Notes: a model not told the origin generated them from the letters alone. Shown: positions 49,873 through 60,034, counted from the first letter of the stretch. The stretch: DNA of 64,000 nucleotides from Marinobacterium weihaiense (GCF_019061305.1 NZ_JAHQZT010000016.1:1-64000), one strand, 5' to 3'. Numbers and translations are program-made.

Positions 49873-50679
49873 ATGAACAAATCCGCATTTTTTGCAGCGG
49901 CCGGGCTGCTGTTCACCCTGCATACCACCTCTGCTTTAGCAGCCAGTGTTGACGCCGCCAAGCGCGCGCTGGATGCCGGTGACTACACCAAGGCACAGGC
50001 AGAACTGGAAAGCCTGGTCAAGAACCAAGACCCGGCTGCCCTGAATCTGCAGGGCCAGATGTATGAAAATGGTTGGGGTGTCGAGCAGGACACCGAGCGT
50101 GCCCGCAAGCTGTATGAACAGGGGGCGCGCCAGGGCCACCTGGAAAGTGTCAACAGCCTGCGCGCATTGAAAAACAAGGAATACACGGTCGAATTTAACC
50201 GCCTCAAGCCACTGGCCGAACAGGGTGACGGCGAAGCCCAGAACCGCATTGGCGAGATGTACGAATTCGGCTATGGCGTTGAACGCGACAGTGATGCCGC
50301 CCTGCAGTGGTACCGTAAGGCCGCCGACAACAACGTCGTGGCCGCCTGGCACAACCTGGGACGCAGCTATAACTTCGGTACCGGTGTCCAGCAGGATTAC
50401 GCCGAAGCCGAGCGCTGGTACCGCAAGGCCGCCGAGCAGGGTTACATGGAATCCATGTTCTTCCTGGGCACGCTCTACTCCAATGCACATGGCCAGGATA
50501 ACAGTGTGGACACCAACATTGCAGCCTATGCCTGGATGCATAACGCGGCCCTTCTGGGCAACCGCACCGCTGCAACCATCGAAACCCGACTGTTGCTGAA
50601 GCTGGAAGACAGCCAGCTGAAAGAAGCCAAGGCGCTGGCCGAGCAATACAAGACGCAATATGTCACGCCCTTCCAGTAA
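49873..50679 (+). CDS. periplasmic Sel1-repeat (TPR-like) protein
   Basis: A Sec signal peptide ends near SALAAS (about residue 24), followed by Sel1-like repeats with patterns such as 'GEMYEFGYGVERDSDAALQW' and 'NFGTGVQQDYAEAERWYRKA'. Such solenoids act as protein-binding scaffolds; no specific partner can be named. 268 residues. GAAGG is ten bases before this ATG; another ATG three codons earlier is nearly adjacent to the same GAAGG and less likely. Confidence 0.85.
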   Translation: MNKSAFFAAAGLLFTLHTTSALAASVDAAKRALDAGDYTKAQAELESLVKNQDPAALNLQGQMYENGWGVEQDTERARKLYEQGARQGHLESVNSLRALKNKEYTVEFNRLKPLAEQGDGEAQNRIGEMYEFGYGVERDSDAALQWYRKAADNNVVAAWHNLGRSYNFGTGVQQDYAEAERWYRKAAEQGYMESMFFLGTLYSNAHGQDNSVDTNIAAYAWMHNAALLGNRTAATIETRLLLKLEDSQLKEAKALAEQYKTQYVTPFQ

Positions 50680-50813
50680 GTCATGTCGGGAGAGCCTTCC
50701 ACTCTCCCGCACCTATTTATAACCAATAGTAATATTGAAAGAGATTATATTCTTAGATCTCTTTTAACGGCTTCGTTAGACTCGCCTGCATTTGAGCCGA
50801 CACGAGTGACACG

Positions 50814-52034
50814 ATGACCGCCCAACAGCTCCCCGCCTCGACTTCTGCCACCGCTATCCAGAGCCCGCGCCAACCGATCGCACTGCTGGTATCGCTGCTG
50901 ATGACAGCGGCTCTCGCCAGTTACCTCTATACCGTGCAGGACAGCCATGCCAGCCTGGTCATGCTGCTGGGCGCGGCACTGGGGGTGGCGCTATACCACG
51001 CCTCCTTCGGATTCACCACAGCCTGGCGGACGCTAGTGGTAACCGGACGGGGCCGTGCCCTGCGTGCCCAGATGCTGATGCTGGCCGTCGCGGTCTGCCT
51101 GTTCTTCCCCACCCTCGCCGCAGGTGAGCTGTTTGGCCAAAACGTTATCGGCTTCGTGCGCCCGCTGAGCATTTCCGTACTGGTCGGCGCCTTTATCTTC
51201 GGCATTGGCATGCAGATCGGCAACGGTTGTGCCTCGGGCAACCTCTACCATGCCGGTGGCGGACAACTGCGCGCCCTGCCCGGCATGGCCGGCTTTGCCG
51301 CCGGTGCCCTATGGGCCACGCGAGACTATGAATGGTGGACCACCCAGCCATCGCTGGCACCGGTCAACCTGATCGAACTGCTGGGCACCGGACCGGCCAT
51401 CGCGTTGAATCTGCTGGTGTTCGCCGCCATCGCCCTGCTGACGCGGGTGGTGGAAAAGCGTCGCCACGGCGACCTCGAAGCCGACGATGCCGGCCAGGGG
51501 CAGCCTTGGTCACGGCGCTTGCTGCGCGGTCCCTGGCCGTTCATCTGGGGCGCCGTAGCCCTGGCGCTGCTGAACTTTGCCACTCTGGCCCTCATCGGCC
51601 GCCCCTGGGCCGTGGCGCTGGGCTATCCGCTGTGGGGCGCCAAGGCAGCCGAAGCCCTGAACCTGGGGCTGGATATCGACTTCTGGGGCTACTGGCTGCT
51701 GCCGGGACGGGATACCGCGCTGATGGGTAGCATTCTGGAAGACAGCGCCAGCCTGATGAACATCGGCGTCATTTTGGGCGCACTGGTCGCGGCCACGCTG
51801 GCCGGACGCTTCTCGCTGAGCTGGCGCATGCCGCTGATGCAGTGGCTGGCGGCACTGCTCGGCGGAGTGATGCTGGGATACGGTGCCACCATCGCCTTCG
51901 GCTGCAACATCGGCGCCTATTTCGGCGGCATCGCCTCCGGTAGCCTGCACGGCTGGCTCTGGCTGGTGGCGGCTTTTGCCGGCAGCTTTGTCGGCACTTG
52001 GCTGCGCCCGCTGTTTGGCATGTCACGCGGCTAA
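50814..52034 (+). CDS. YeeE/YedE family sulfur-compound transporter
   Basis: Polytopic inner-membrane protein with about ten hydrophobic helices and two pseudo-symmetric halves, each with a conserved cysteine: GNGCASGNLYH (Cys139) and AFGCNIGAYFGG (Cys364). The family includes the thiosulfate importer TsuA (YeeE), where such cysteines pass the substrate through the membrane. 406 residues. A role in thiosulfate or sulfane-sulfur uptake would fit the rhodanese and isc genes here, but that link is inference. Confidence 0.88.
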   Translation: MTAQQLPASTSATAIQSPRQPIALLVSLLMTAALASYLYTVQDSHASLVMLLGAALGVALYHASFGFTTAWRTLVVTGRGRALRAQMLMLAVAVCLFFPTLAAGELFGQNVIGFVRPLSISVLVGAFIFGIGMQIGNGCASGNLYHAGGGQLRALPGMAGFAAGALWATRDYEWWTTQPSLAPVNLIELLGTGPAIALNLLVFAAIALLTRVVEKRRHGDLEADDAGQGQPWSRRLLRGPWPFIWGAVALALLNFATLALIGRPWAVALGYPLWGAKAAEALNLGLDIDFWGYWLLPGRDTALMGSILEDSASLMNIGVILGALVAATLAGRFSLSWRMPLMQWLAALLGGVMLGYGATIAFGCNIGAYFGGIASGSLHGWLWLVAAFAGSFVGTWLRPLFGMSRG

Positions 52035-52118
52035 GACCTGCTCACGCCGGGCTTAGCCCGGCTCCGCCTGCGGTGCTACAATCGGCGGCGACATCAGCCG
52101 GATTCAGGAAACGACAGC

Positions 52119-52598
52119 ATGCACCGCCCCTTCACACAGGAATTCACTCAGGTTACCCCCGCCGCCTTCATCAAGCGCCTGATGGCCATGGTATATGACG
52201 GTCTGCTGGTGATTGCACTCTGGATGGTCATCGGCGGCATCGGGGTGGCCCTGAACGATGGCGAAGCGATCAGCCTGGAGAGCAGTTCACGCATGGCCGT
52301 GGCGCTGTTCAATTCGGCCCTGTTTTGCGCCACGTTCCTGTTCTTCGGCTTTTTCTGGACCCGCAACGGCCAAACGCTGGGCATGCTGGCCTGGCGCCTG
52401 CGCATTCAGACCATGGCCGGTGGCCGCCTGAGCTGGGGACAAGCGCTGGTGCGCTTCATGCTGGCCATTCCGTCACTGGGGCTGTGTGGTTTGGGCTTTA
52501 TGTGGATGCTGCTGACGGACGAGCGCCTGACGCTGCATGATCGCTGGTCGGGCAGCTGCATGGTACAGCTGCCCAAGCCGGAGAAGAAAAAGAAGTAA
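52119..52598 (+). CDS. RDD family membrane protein
   Basis: Small inner-membrane protein with three hydrophobic segments. The RDD pattern is visible as 'AAFIKRLMAMVYDGLLVIAL' near the N terminus and 'WTRNGQTLGMLAWRLRI' plus LTLHDRWSGS later. 159 residues with a basic KKKK tail. Function of the family is largely unknown. It is convergent with lptG, 11 bases apart. Confidence 0.88.
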   Translation: MHRPFTQEFTQVTPAAFIKRLMAMVYDGLLVIALWMVIGGIGVALNDGEAISLESSSRMAVALFNSALFCATFLFFGFFWTRNGQTLGMLAWRLRIQTMAGGRLSWGQALVRFMLAIPSLGLCGLGFMWMLLTDERLTLHDRWSGSCMVQLPKPEKKKK

Positions 52599-52609
52599 GC
52601 CGGCCGGCC

Positions 52610-53674
52610 TTAACCGGCGCGCCGCAGCAGCCAAACACCGGCCCCGCCGCAGAGCACGATCGGCACCACGATCGCAATCAGCGGCGGAAAACCGAACACG
52701 GTACTGGCCGGGCCCAGCAGATCCTGGGCAAACTTGAAGATCAGGCCGAAAATGACCCCCGCGATCACCCGCTGCCCCACCGTCACGCTGCGCAGCGGGC
52801 CAAAGATAAACGACACCCCGATCAGCACCAGTGCCAGTATCGCCAGCGGCTGCAGCAGCTTGCCCCAGAAGGCCAGCAGATAGGTGTCGGCATTGACACC
52901 CTGCGCCTGCAGATAATGGGAGTAGGACCAGAGTCCACTGATCGCCAGGTCCACCGGTTCCACCACGATCACCGACAGCAAGTCTGGCGTCAGGCCACTT
53001 TGCCAGGCTTCGCTCGGCAGATTGGCCACCTCCGTGGTGCCCTGCTCGGTAAAGCGGGTGCTGCGCACCTCTTCCAGCTGCCACTGGCCATCGGCATAAT
53101 GCCCAACGCGGGCGTAACTGGCACGCTCCAGGCGGTTGTCGTCACTGAAACGGTAACGAGTCACACCGTGGATAACCCGTCCACCCTCGACCACATTGAT
53201 GTGGATAAAACTGTTGCCTTCCCGGTGCCAGACGCCGTAGCGCGAGCTCATCGCGCTGCCGCCGGACTCCTCCAGCGCACGGAAACTCTGCGCCGCCTGC
53301 TCGGTCTTGGGCACCACGAACTGACCCATGGCCAGCGCAATCAGCGCCAGCAGCAGCACCGGCTTGAACACCGCCAGCAGAATACGCCCGGTACCGAAGC
53401 CAGCCGCTCGCATCACCGTCAACTCGCTGTGGCTGGCCAGCATACCCAGCCCGATCAGGCAGCCGACCAGGCTACTCAGCGGAATGAACTCGTAGATGCG
53501 CTTGGGGATGGTCATGAACAGGTAGATCAGCAGGTCGCCCAGGCTGTACTGGTCGGTCAGATCATCCAGCTGATCCAACAGCGCCGATACCAGATCCAGC
53601 CCGACCACCACCAGCAGCACACCGAAGACGGCCCCCATCACATGGCGCGTGATATACCACTCAAGACGCAACAT
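52610..53674 (-). CDS. lptG: LPS export ABC transporter permease LptG
   Basis: One of two permeases of the LptB2FG complex that extracts lipopolysaccharide from the inner membrane. YjgP/YjgQ family: three N-terminal helices, a periplasmic beta-jellyroll domain (about residues 125-260), three C-terminal helices. 354 residues from MLRLEWYITRHVMG; the longer open frame runs into lptF and is spurious. The start overlaps the lptF stop by one base (TGATG). Confidence 0.95.
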   Translation of the reverse strand: MLRLEWYITRHVMGAVFGVLLVVVGLDLVSALLDQLDDLTDQYSLGDLLIYLFMTIPKRIYEFIPLSSLVGCLIGLGMLASHSELTVMRAAGFGTGRILLAVFKPVLLLALIALAMGQFVVPKTEQAAQSFRALEESGGSAMSSRYGVWHREGNSFIHINVVEGGRVIHGVTRYRFSDDNRLERASYARVGHYADGQWQLEEVRSTRFTEQGTTEVANLPSEAWQSGLTPDLLSVIVVEPVDLAISGLWSYSHYLQAQGVNADTYLLAFWGKLLQPLAILALVLIGVSFIFGPLRSVTVGQRVIAGVIFGLIFKFAQDLLGPASTVFGFPPLIAIVVPIVLCGGAGVWLLRRAG

Positions 53675-54786
53675 CAGGCACCCCTCCGGCGCGGTTTGGG
53701 CAAGCGGGGCACACGGTGCCAGACATGCTGCCAGAAGCGATCGGCCAAAATCAGGTTGGCGGCAAACAACAGGAAGCCGCCGTGAATGGCCCAGAGCACC
53801 CACACGGACAGTTTGTCGTCCTCGATGGCTGAACGGGTACTGGTCAGCAGCGACAGATACAACAGATAGACCACGATCGACGGAATCAGCTTGGCAAAAC
53901 GGCCATGACGCGGATTGGTGCGACTCATGGGCACGGCAATCAAAGTGACGATGAACGCCAGCACCGGCAGCGACAGGCGCCAGTGCAGCCGGGCCTGCTG
54001 TTCCGGGCTGTCACTGCCCAGCAGCTGCAGCGTCGGCAACGCATCCAGCTCGGTGATTTCACGGCTGATTTCTGCTTCCGGCAGGCTGATGCCGTAACTG
54101 TCATAGGTGGTCTGGCTGTAGGCGGCCTGTCCCGGCGTACCGTCGTAGCGATAGCCGTTCTGCAGCACCAGGAAACGCCCGCCGAACTCGGCCAGCTCCT
54201 GGCGCACGGCGCGCTCAGCCATCAGCACGATCGGTTCGCCGCTGGCGTTACGCTGGGCAATGAATACCTCCTGCAGCTGGTCACTGTCGGCATCGTAGGA
54301 TTCAGCATAGGTGACCTGGCGGCCACGGGTCTGGGACTGGAAACGCCCCGGCGTCAACAGTTCCAGTTCGCTGCGCGCCTCCTGCTGGCTGAAGATCTCT
54401 TCCGACTTGGCGGCCCCCATCGGCGCCAGCCACAATGTCATCGACGCGACCAGCGCCGCCACCAGTGCCGCCGGCCCCATGGCATAGAGCGCCAGTCGCT
54501 TCTGGCTGATGCCACAGGCACGCAGCACGGCGATCTCGCTGTCCAGGTAGAGGCGTCCGAACGCCAGCAGGATGCCCAGAAACAGGCCCAACGGCAGCAG
54601 CAATTCCAGAAAGCCCGGAATGCGCCACAACATGACCCAGAACACGAAGTCGGCTTCCAACTTGCCGGTCGCGGCTTCGGCCAGATATTTAATCAGGCGC
54701 GCGCTGGTGATGATCAGCAGCAGAACAGAGGTGACAGCTGCCGTGGAGATCAGGGCTTCACGGGCCAGGTAACGGAAGATTATCAA
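53674..54786 (-). CDS. lptF: LPS export ABC transporter permease LptF
   Basis: Partner permease of LptG with the same YjgP/YjgQ architecture (IIFRYLAREALIS start, helices, central beta-domain, TLIAVPMSRTNPRHGRF before the last helices). 370 residues. The start is TTG with AAAGGG upstream. The lptFG pair is divergent from pepA, as in Pseudomonas and E. coli. Confidence 0.95.
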   Translation of the reverse strand: MIIFRYLAREALISTAAVTSVLLLIITSARLIKYLAEAATGKLEADFVFWVMLWRIPGFLELLLPLGLFLGILLAFGRLYLDSEIAVLRACGISQKRLALYAMGPAALVAALVASMTLWLAPMGAAKSEEIFSQQEARSELELLTPGRFQSQTRGRQVTYAESYDADSDQLQEVFIAQRNASGEPIVLMAERAVRQELAEFGGRFLVLQNGYRYDGTPGQAAYSQTTYDSYGISLPEAEISREITELDALPTLQLLGSDSPEQQARLHWRLSLPVLAFIVTLIAVPMSRTNPRHGRFAKLIPSIVVYLLYLSLLTSTRSAIEDDKLSVWVLWAIHGGFLLFAANLILADRFWQHVWHRVPRLPKPRRRGA

Positions 54787-54975
54787 AACGGATTCCCTTT
54801 CACCGCCATGGTTTCCAATCGGAGAAATGGTTTATAGTGCGCCCTACATCAACAAAAGATATCAGCAGTATAAGTGGCGCAAAGTCGATCGGCCCAGAGT
54901 GCCCGTGGCACCGAGGCGGCCGAGAATCGGCGCATTATCGCGCAATCAGTCTGTAATGTCTTGTACGGAGTCGTC

Positions 54976-56505
54976 ATGGATTTTGAGATTATCAACGGCA
55001 GTGTTGAAGCACTGGAAAGCGAATGTATCGTGGTGGCACTGGATGCAGATGGCACGCTCTGCCCCTCCGCCGCCGCCGTGGACAAGGCCGCCAATGGCTA
55101 TCTGACCGAGCTGGTCAACAGCGGTGACATCTCCGGCAAGGCAGGCGAGCAGCTGTTGCTGTTCAAGGTACCCGGCGTCGCGGCCAAGCGCGTGCTGCTG
55201 GTCGGCCTGGGCACCGCCAAGGAGCGCAAGGACCGCCACTACCGCAAGATGCTCAAGGGCGTTGTCGCTACACTGAAAAAATCCTCCATCACCTCGGTGG
55301 TGTTTGCCTTCGACGGCTGCGCCAGCTACCGCGATGACGTCTACCGCGCCACCCGTCAGCTGGTGGAGTGGGTCTCTGCCGAGTTCTACCAGTACGACGA
55401 AACCAAGAGCAAAAAGGCCGAACCGGCCAAGCTGGAAACCATCCAGATCCTGCTCGACGAAGACGATATCGAACTGGGTGAAGGCGCGCTGCTGGACGGC
55501 GTCGCCATCGCCAACGGCGTGGACACGGCCCGCGAGCTGGGCAACCTGCCGGGCAACATCTGCACCCCGACCTACCTGGCCGATCGTGCTCTGGCGCTGG
55601 GCGAAGAGTTCGACGACGTGGATGTCAAGATTCTCGATGAAGAGCAGATGGCCGAACTGGGCATGAATTCCCTGCTGTCCGTGGGCCGAGGCAGCGCCCA
55701 GCCGTCACGCCTGATCGTGATGGAATACAACGGCGGCGAAAGCGGCGACAAGCCGCATGTACTGGTCGGCAAGGGCATCACCTTCGACACCGGCGGCATC
55801 AGCCTCAAGCCGGGCGCGGGCATGGACGAGATGAAGTACGACATGTGCGGTGCCGCCAGCGTCTTCGGCGCCATGGAAGCTGTGGCCGAAATGCAGCTGC
55901 CGCTGAACGTGGTCGGCATTGTTGCCGCGGCCGAAAACATGCCGGGCAGCCAGGCCACCAAGCCGGGGGATATCGTCACCACCATGTCCGGCCAGACCGT
56001 CGAGATCCTCAACACCGACGCCGAAGGCCGTCTGGTGCTCTGCGATGCGCTGACCTATGCCGGCAAGCACTACACCCCGGAAACCATCGTTGATATCGCC
56101 ACCCTGACCGGCGCCTGTATCATCGCCCTGGGCCACCATGCCACCGGCATTCTGGCCAACGACGACGAACTGGCCGGCGCCCTGCTGGATGCCGGTGACT
56201 ACGCTTCCGACCGTGGCTGGCCGCTGCCGCTGTGGGACGAGTTCCAGGAACAGCTGGACTCCAACTTCGCCGATATCGCCAACATCGGCGGTCGTCCGGC
56301 GGGCACCATCACCGCCGCCTGCTTCCTGTCCCGCTTTGCCGAAGAGCAGCGCTGGGCGCACCTGGACATCGCCGGTGTGGCCTGGAACAGCGGCGGCAAG
56401 GAGAAAGGCGCCACCGGTCGCTGCGTGCCCATGCTGAGCCAGTACCTGCTGGATCTGGCCGAGCAGGTTGAAGTGGACGAACACGACCACGCCCACGAGG
56501 ACTGA
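54976..56505 (+). CDS. pepA: leucyl aminopeptidase (cytosol aminopeptidase, M17)
   Basis: Hexameric two-metal aminopeptidase; in E. coli PepA also binds DNA in carAB control and Xer recombination. The catalytic domain has KGITFDTGGISLKPG, DMCGAASV and the signature NTDAEGRLVL. 509 residues from MDFEIINGSVEAL, with GGAG five bases upstream; the 34 extra in-frame codons before it are not conserved in style. The 189-base gap to lptF must hold both divergent promoters; TATAGT at 54833 is a possible -10. Confidence 0.96.
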   Translation: MDFEIINGSVEALESECIVVALDADGTLCPSAAAVDKAANGYLTELVNSGDISGKAGEQLLLFKVPGVAAKRVLLVGLGTAKERKDRHYRKMLKGVVATLKKSSITSVVFAFDGCASYRDDVYRATRQLVEWVSAEFYQYDETKSKKAEPAKLETIQILLDEDDIELGEGALLDGVAIANGVDTARELGNLPGNICTPTYLADRALALGEEFDDVDVKILDEEQMAELGMNSLLSVGRGSAQPSRLIVMEYNGGESGDKPHVLVGKGITFDTGGISLKPGAGMDEMKYDMCGAASVFGAMEAVAEMQLPLNVVGIVAAAENMPGSQATKPGDIVTTMSGQTVEILNTDAEGRLVLCDALTYAGKHYTPETIVDIATLTGACIIALGHHATGILANDDELAGALLDAGDYASDRGWPLPLWDEFQEQLDSNFADIANIGGRPAGTITAACFLSRFAEEQRWAHLDIAGVAWNSGGKEKGATGRCVPMLSQYLLDLAEQVEVDEHDHAHED

Positions 56506-56508
56506 GCC

Positions 56509-56940
56509 TTGTCCCGCGCAGACTACTACATTCTGCCGGACAGCGACGCCGACAGCCGGGCCGCCTTTCTGTGCCGTCTGTGCGACAAGATCCTGGGGCT
56601 CGGCCTCAGGGTCTTCATCAGCACCGAACACGAAAGCGCGGCCCGGCAGCTCGACCAGCAGCTGTGGAGCGCCAGGCCCGAGAGCTTTGTGCCCCACGTG
56701 CTGCTGGGACAGTCCCCCGACTCGCCCATCGAGATCGGCTGGGATGACCAGCTGCCGGACCACCGCCAGGTGTTCGTCAATCTGTCGGGACGCCTGCCCG
56801 ATGCCGCCTTCGGGTTTGAGCGGGTGGTGGAGATTGTCGTCCAGACGCCCGAAGTACTGGCCAACCTGCGGCAGAACTACGCCCTGTGCCGCGAGCACGG
56901 CTTTGAAATCCACAACCACGACATGCGTCCGCGCGGTTGA
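56509..56940 (+). CDS. holC: DNA polymerase III subunit chi
   Basis: Clamp-loader accessory subunit that links the polymerase to single-strand binding protein. 'ADYYILPDSDADSRAAFLCR' is typical of the N terminus, with CDKILGLGLRVFI next; 143 residues. It starts with TTG three bases after the pepA stop, using a GAGG inside the end of pepA. pepA-holC linkage is conserved in gammaproteobacteria. Confidence 0.92.
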   Translation: MSRADYYILPDSDADSRAAFLCRLCDKILGLGLRVFISTEHESAARQLDQQLWSARPESFVPHVLLGQSPDSPIEIGWDDQLPDHRQVFVNLSGRLPDAAFGFERVVEIVVQTPEVLANLRQNYALCREHGFEIHNHDMRPRG

Positions 56941-57019
56941 GCCCGGCCTGACACCTCTGATCGGGCTGCTTACCTGAGCACCTCGCCTATACTGCATCCG
57001 AGACGCAAGGAGCCATCGG

Positions 57020-58153
57020 ATGAAAAAGCTGTTCATCAGCCTGATTCTGCTACTGCTGATCGGTAGCGCCCTCTACTTTCTCAATCGCCCCGACCCGGTC
57101 GGCGTGCGCCTGTACAGCGTCGAGACCGGTACCGTCGAACAGATCGCCGCCAACAGCCGTGCCGGTACGGTCAAGGCCTGTCGCCGTTCTCGACTGTCGA
57201 TGCCCCAGGGCGGGCGGGTCGAACGCCTGCTGGTGGACGAAGGCGACCACGTTGAGCAGGGCCAGCCGCTGCTGGAACTGTGGAACGCCGACCGCAAGGC
57301 ACGGCTGGAAGAGGTCGCCGCCACCCTGAAAGCCCGCGAAATTCAGGCCGCAAGTGCCTGCCATACCGCGGCCCTGGCACAGCGTGAGGCCCGCCGCGCC
57401 GAATCACTGGCGAAAAACCGTCTGGCCTCGGAAGAACTGATCGACCAGCGCCAGACCGAAGCCCGTCGCTCGGCCCTGGCGTGTGAGCAGGCCCAGGCCA
57501 TGACCGAACAGGCCCGCGCCACGCTGAAACTGCACCAGGTGCTGCTGGATGACACCATCCTCAAGGCGCCTTTTGCCGGCGTGGTCGCCGAAGTCAACGG
57601 CGAGATCGGCGAATATGTCACCCCCTCCCCGCCCGGCGTGGCCACCCCGCCCGCGGTCGACCTGATCGATGACGACTGCCTGTATGTCCGTGCGCCCATC
57701 GACGAAGTGGAAGCCGCCCGTCTGGCGGTGGGCCAGCCGGTGCGCATCACCCTGGATGCCTTTCGCGGTCGTAGTTTTGTCGGTGAGCTGATCCGCATCG
57801 CCCCCTTCGTCTCCGAGCTGGAAAAGCAGGCCCGCACCGTGGATGTGGATGTCCGCTTCACCCCGCCGCCGAACGACGCTCACCTTCTGGTGGGCTACAG
57901 CGCCGATATCGAGGTGATCATCGAGCGGCGCGATGCGGTGCTGCGCATTCCCACCGAGACCCTGCTGCAGGGCAACCGTGTATTGCACTTTGATGCCGCC
58001 GGCCAGACCCTGGAAGCGGTCGCAGTTGAAACCGGACTGGGCAACTGGAGCTGGACCCAGATCCAGGGTGGCCTGGACGCGGGGGATCGCATTCTGCAGT
58101 CACTGGATACCGAGGGCGCCGAGGCCGGTGCTCGGGTGGTGCCGCTGCCATGA
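57020..58153 (+). CDS. periplasmic adaptor subunit of ABC efflux system (HlyD/MacA-like)
   Basis: Membrane-fusion protein. An N-terminal membrane anchor (about residues 3-21) is followed by a biotinyl/lipoyl half (LSMPQGGRVERLLVDEGDHV), an Ala/Glu/Arg-rich alpha-helical hairpin (about 90-180), the second lipoyl half (LKAPFAGVVAEVNGEIGEYV) and a beta-barrel. 377 residues. AAGGAG seven bases before the ATG. It overlaps the ATPase gene by four bases. First gene of a four-gene exporter operon; the outer-membrane channel, probably TolC-type, is elsewhere. Confidence 0.9.
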   Translation: MKKLFISLILLLLIGSALYFLNRPDPVGVRLYSVETGTVEQIAANSRAGTVKACRRSRLSMPQGGRVERLLVDEGDHVEQGQPLLELWNADRKARLEEVAATLKAREIQAASACHTAALAQREARRAESLAKNRLASEELIDQRQTEARRSALACEQAQAMTEQARATLKLHQVLLDDTILKAPFAGVVAEVNGEIGEYVTPSPPGVATPPAVDLIDDDCLYVRAPIDEVEAARLAVGQPVRITLDAFRGRSFVGELIRIAPFVSELEKQARTVDVDVRFTPPPNDAHLLVGYSADIEVIIERRDAVLRIPTETLLQGNRVLHFDAAGQTLEAVAVETGLGNWSWTQIQGGLDAGDRILQSLDTEGAEAGARVVPLP

Positions 58154-58833
58154 TCCGCCTTGAGCAGCTGTGCAAGCGCTACCAACTGGGCGATGAGCCG
58201 GTGATGGCGCTGGATCATGTCGACCTAGGCATCGATGCCGGGGAGTACCTGTCGGTGATGGGGCCGTCCGGCTCGGGCAAGTCGACCCTGCTCAACATGC
58301 TCGGGCTGCTCGACACCCCCGACAGCGGCCGCTACTGGCTCGGCGATACCGAGGTCAGCGCTCTGGGTGAAGAGGCCCGCGCTGCCCAGCGCAACCGCCA
58401 GATCGGGTTCGTGTTTCAGGCTTATCATCTGATCGACCGGCTCAGCGCCCGCGAGAACATCGAACTGCCGCTGGTGCTCACCGGCACCGCGCCGGAGCAG
58501 CGCCGTCCGCGGGTGAATGATCTGCTGCAACGGCTGGGGCTGGAGCGCCACGCCGATCACCTGCCCAATCAGCTCTCCGGCGGCCAGCGCCAGCGCGTCG
58601 CCATCGCCCGCGCGGTGATCCGCAAGCCCGCCCTGCTGCTGGCCGACGAGCCCACCGGCAACCTGGACAGCCATTCCGGCCAGGACGTGATCGAGCTGCT
58701 GGAAGAACTCAACGATGAGGGCATCACCCTGGTGATGGTGACCCACGACCCCAACATGGGCCAGCGGGCACGGCGGCGGCTGTGGATGCAGGATGGCCAG
58801 TTGCTGAAGGATGAGCGGGATGCGCAGCCCTGA
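58150..58833 (+). CDS. ABC transporter ATP-binding protein (MacB/LolD-like)
   Basis: Walker A GPSGSGKST (residues 38-46), signature LSGGQRQR (142-149) and Walker B LLLADE (162-167), plus EPTGNLDS typical of the MacB/LolD/FtsE group. 227 residues, a stand-alone ATPase. Overlaps the adaptor gene upstream by four bases and the permease downstream by 14. Confidence 0.95.
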   Translation: MIRLEQLCKRYQLGDEPVMALDHVDLGIDAGEYLSVMGPSGSGKSTLLNMLGLLDTPDSGRYWLGDTEVSALGEEARAAQRNRQIGFVFQAYHLIDRLSARENIELPLVLTGTAPEQRRPRVNDLLQRLGLERHADHLPNQLSGGQRQRVAIARAVIRKPALLLADEPTGNLDSHSGQDVIELLEELNDEGITLVMVTHDPNMGQRARRRLWMQDGQLLKDERDAQP

Positions 58834-60034
58834 CCTGTTGCGCTTCAATTTGCGCCTGCTCACCGGCCAGTGGTTCCGCTCGCTGATGACCCTGCTGGCC
58901 ACCGCCGTGGGTGTCGCCGCCGTACTGCTGCTCACCGGCATGGGCGAAGGCGCACGCCGTTTCGTGCTGGAGGAGTTCAACCTGCTCGGCAACGATGTGC
59001 TGATCATCCTGCCGGGGCGCAAGGAAACCACCGGAGGCATCCCGCCGCTGACCGGCGAAGGCACCCGCGACCTCACCCTGGGCGATGCCGAAGCCCTGCT
59101 GCGCTTGCCGGGGGTGCGAACGGTAGCGCCCCTGATCGTCGGCCTGGCCCAGGTCGAAGCCAACGGCCGCAATCGTGAACTGGTGGTGGTCGGCACCAGC
59201 CGCGAACTGTTCAACATGCGCCAGCTGCAGGCCGCCCAGGGCCAGGTCTTGCCCGACCTCCCCCTGGACCGTGCCGAAGCGGTCTGCGTCATCGGCCACG
59301 CGGTGCGCGGCATGCTCTACGACCAGCAGCCAGTGCTGGGCCGCTGGCTCAGAACCGGCGACCGCCGCTGCCGCGTGATCGGCGTGCTGGAAGATCGCGG
59401 CGTGTCGCTGGGCACCGACCTGAGCGAATCGGTGATCATCCCGGTAGCCAGCGCCCAGCAGCTGTTCAACACCCAGGGCCTGTTCCGCCTGTTCGTGCAG
59501 GTCCAGCATCTGGAACTGATCGAGCCGCTGAAACCGGCCATTCTCGATCTCATCCAACAGCGCCACCAAGGCGAGCGCGACATCACCCTGATTACCCAGG
59601 ACAGCCTGCTGGGCGTGTTCGACGATGTGCTCCAGCTGCTCACCCTGGCCGTGGGCGCCATCGCTGCCATCAGCCTGATCGTGGCCGGTATCCTGATCAT
59701 GAACATCACCCTGATCAGCGTCAGCCAGCGCACCGCCGAGATCGGCCTGCTCAAGGCGCTGGGCGCCAGCGAACGCCAGGTGCATCGCCTGTTTCTGAGC
59801 GAAGCGCTGATGATGACCCTGATCGGCGCGGCGCTGGGCATTTTGATCGGCTACGGCCTGCTCTGGGGCGGGCACTGGCTGTGGCCGCAGTTTCCGGTCT
59901 CCGTGCCCCTGTGGGCCCTGCTGGGCGCCGTGTTGCTGGCAGTCGGCGTGGCCCTGATCTTTGCCTGGCTGCCGGCGCGCAAGGCCGCGCGCCTGCCGCC
60001 GGTACTGGCCCTGAAGGGGATCACCCATGCGTAG
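58820..60034 (+). CDS. ABC transporter permease (MacB-like), first of two
   Basis: MacB/FtsX-type permease: one N-terminal helix (LLATAVGVAAVLLLTGMGEG), a large periplasmic domain (about residues 45-275), and three C-terminal helices including the conserved 'RTAEIGLLKALGASERQV'. 404 residues from the second of two possible ATGs; the first (58811) directly abuts its GAAGG. Related to, but clearly different from, the next gene. Confidence 0.9.
   Translation: MRSPDLLRFNLRLLTGQWFRSLMTLLATAVGVAAVLLLTGMGEGARRFVLEEFNLLGNDVLIILPGRKETTGGIPPLTGEGTRDLTLGDAEALLRLPGVRTVAPLIVGLAQVEANGRNRELVVVGTSRELFNMRQLQAAQGQVLPDLPLDRAEAVCVIGHAVRGMLYDQQPVLGRWLRTGDRRCRVIGVLEDRGVSLGTDLSESVIIPVASAQQLFNTQGLFRLFVQVQHLELIEPLKPAILDLIQQRHQGERDITLITQDSLLGVFDDVLQLLTLAVGAIAAISLIVAGILIMNITLISVSQRTAEIGLLKALGASERQVHRLFLSEALMMTLIGAALGILIGYGLLWGGHWLWPQFPVSVPLWALLGAVLLAVGVALIFAWLPARKAARLPPVLALKGITHA

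Noticed and set aside
55705-57036. 443-codon minus-strand open frame opposite pepA and holC
   Set aside because: Spans two clear plus-strand genes and has no domain content.
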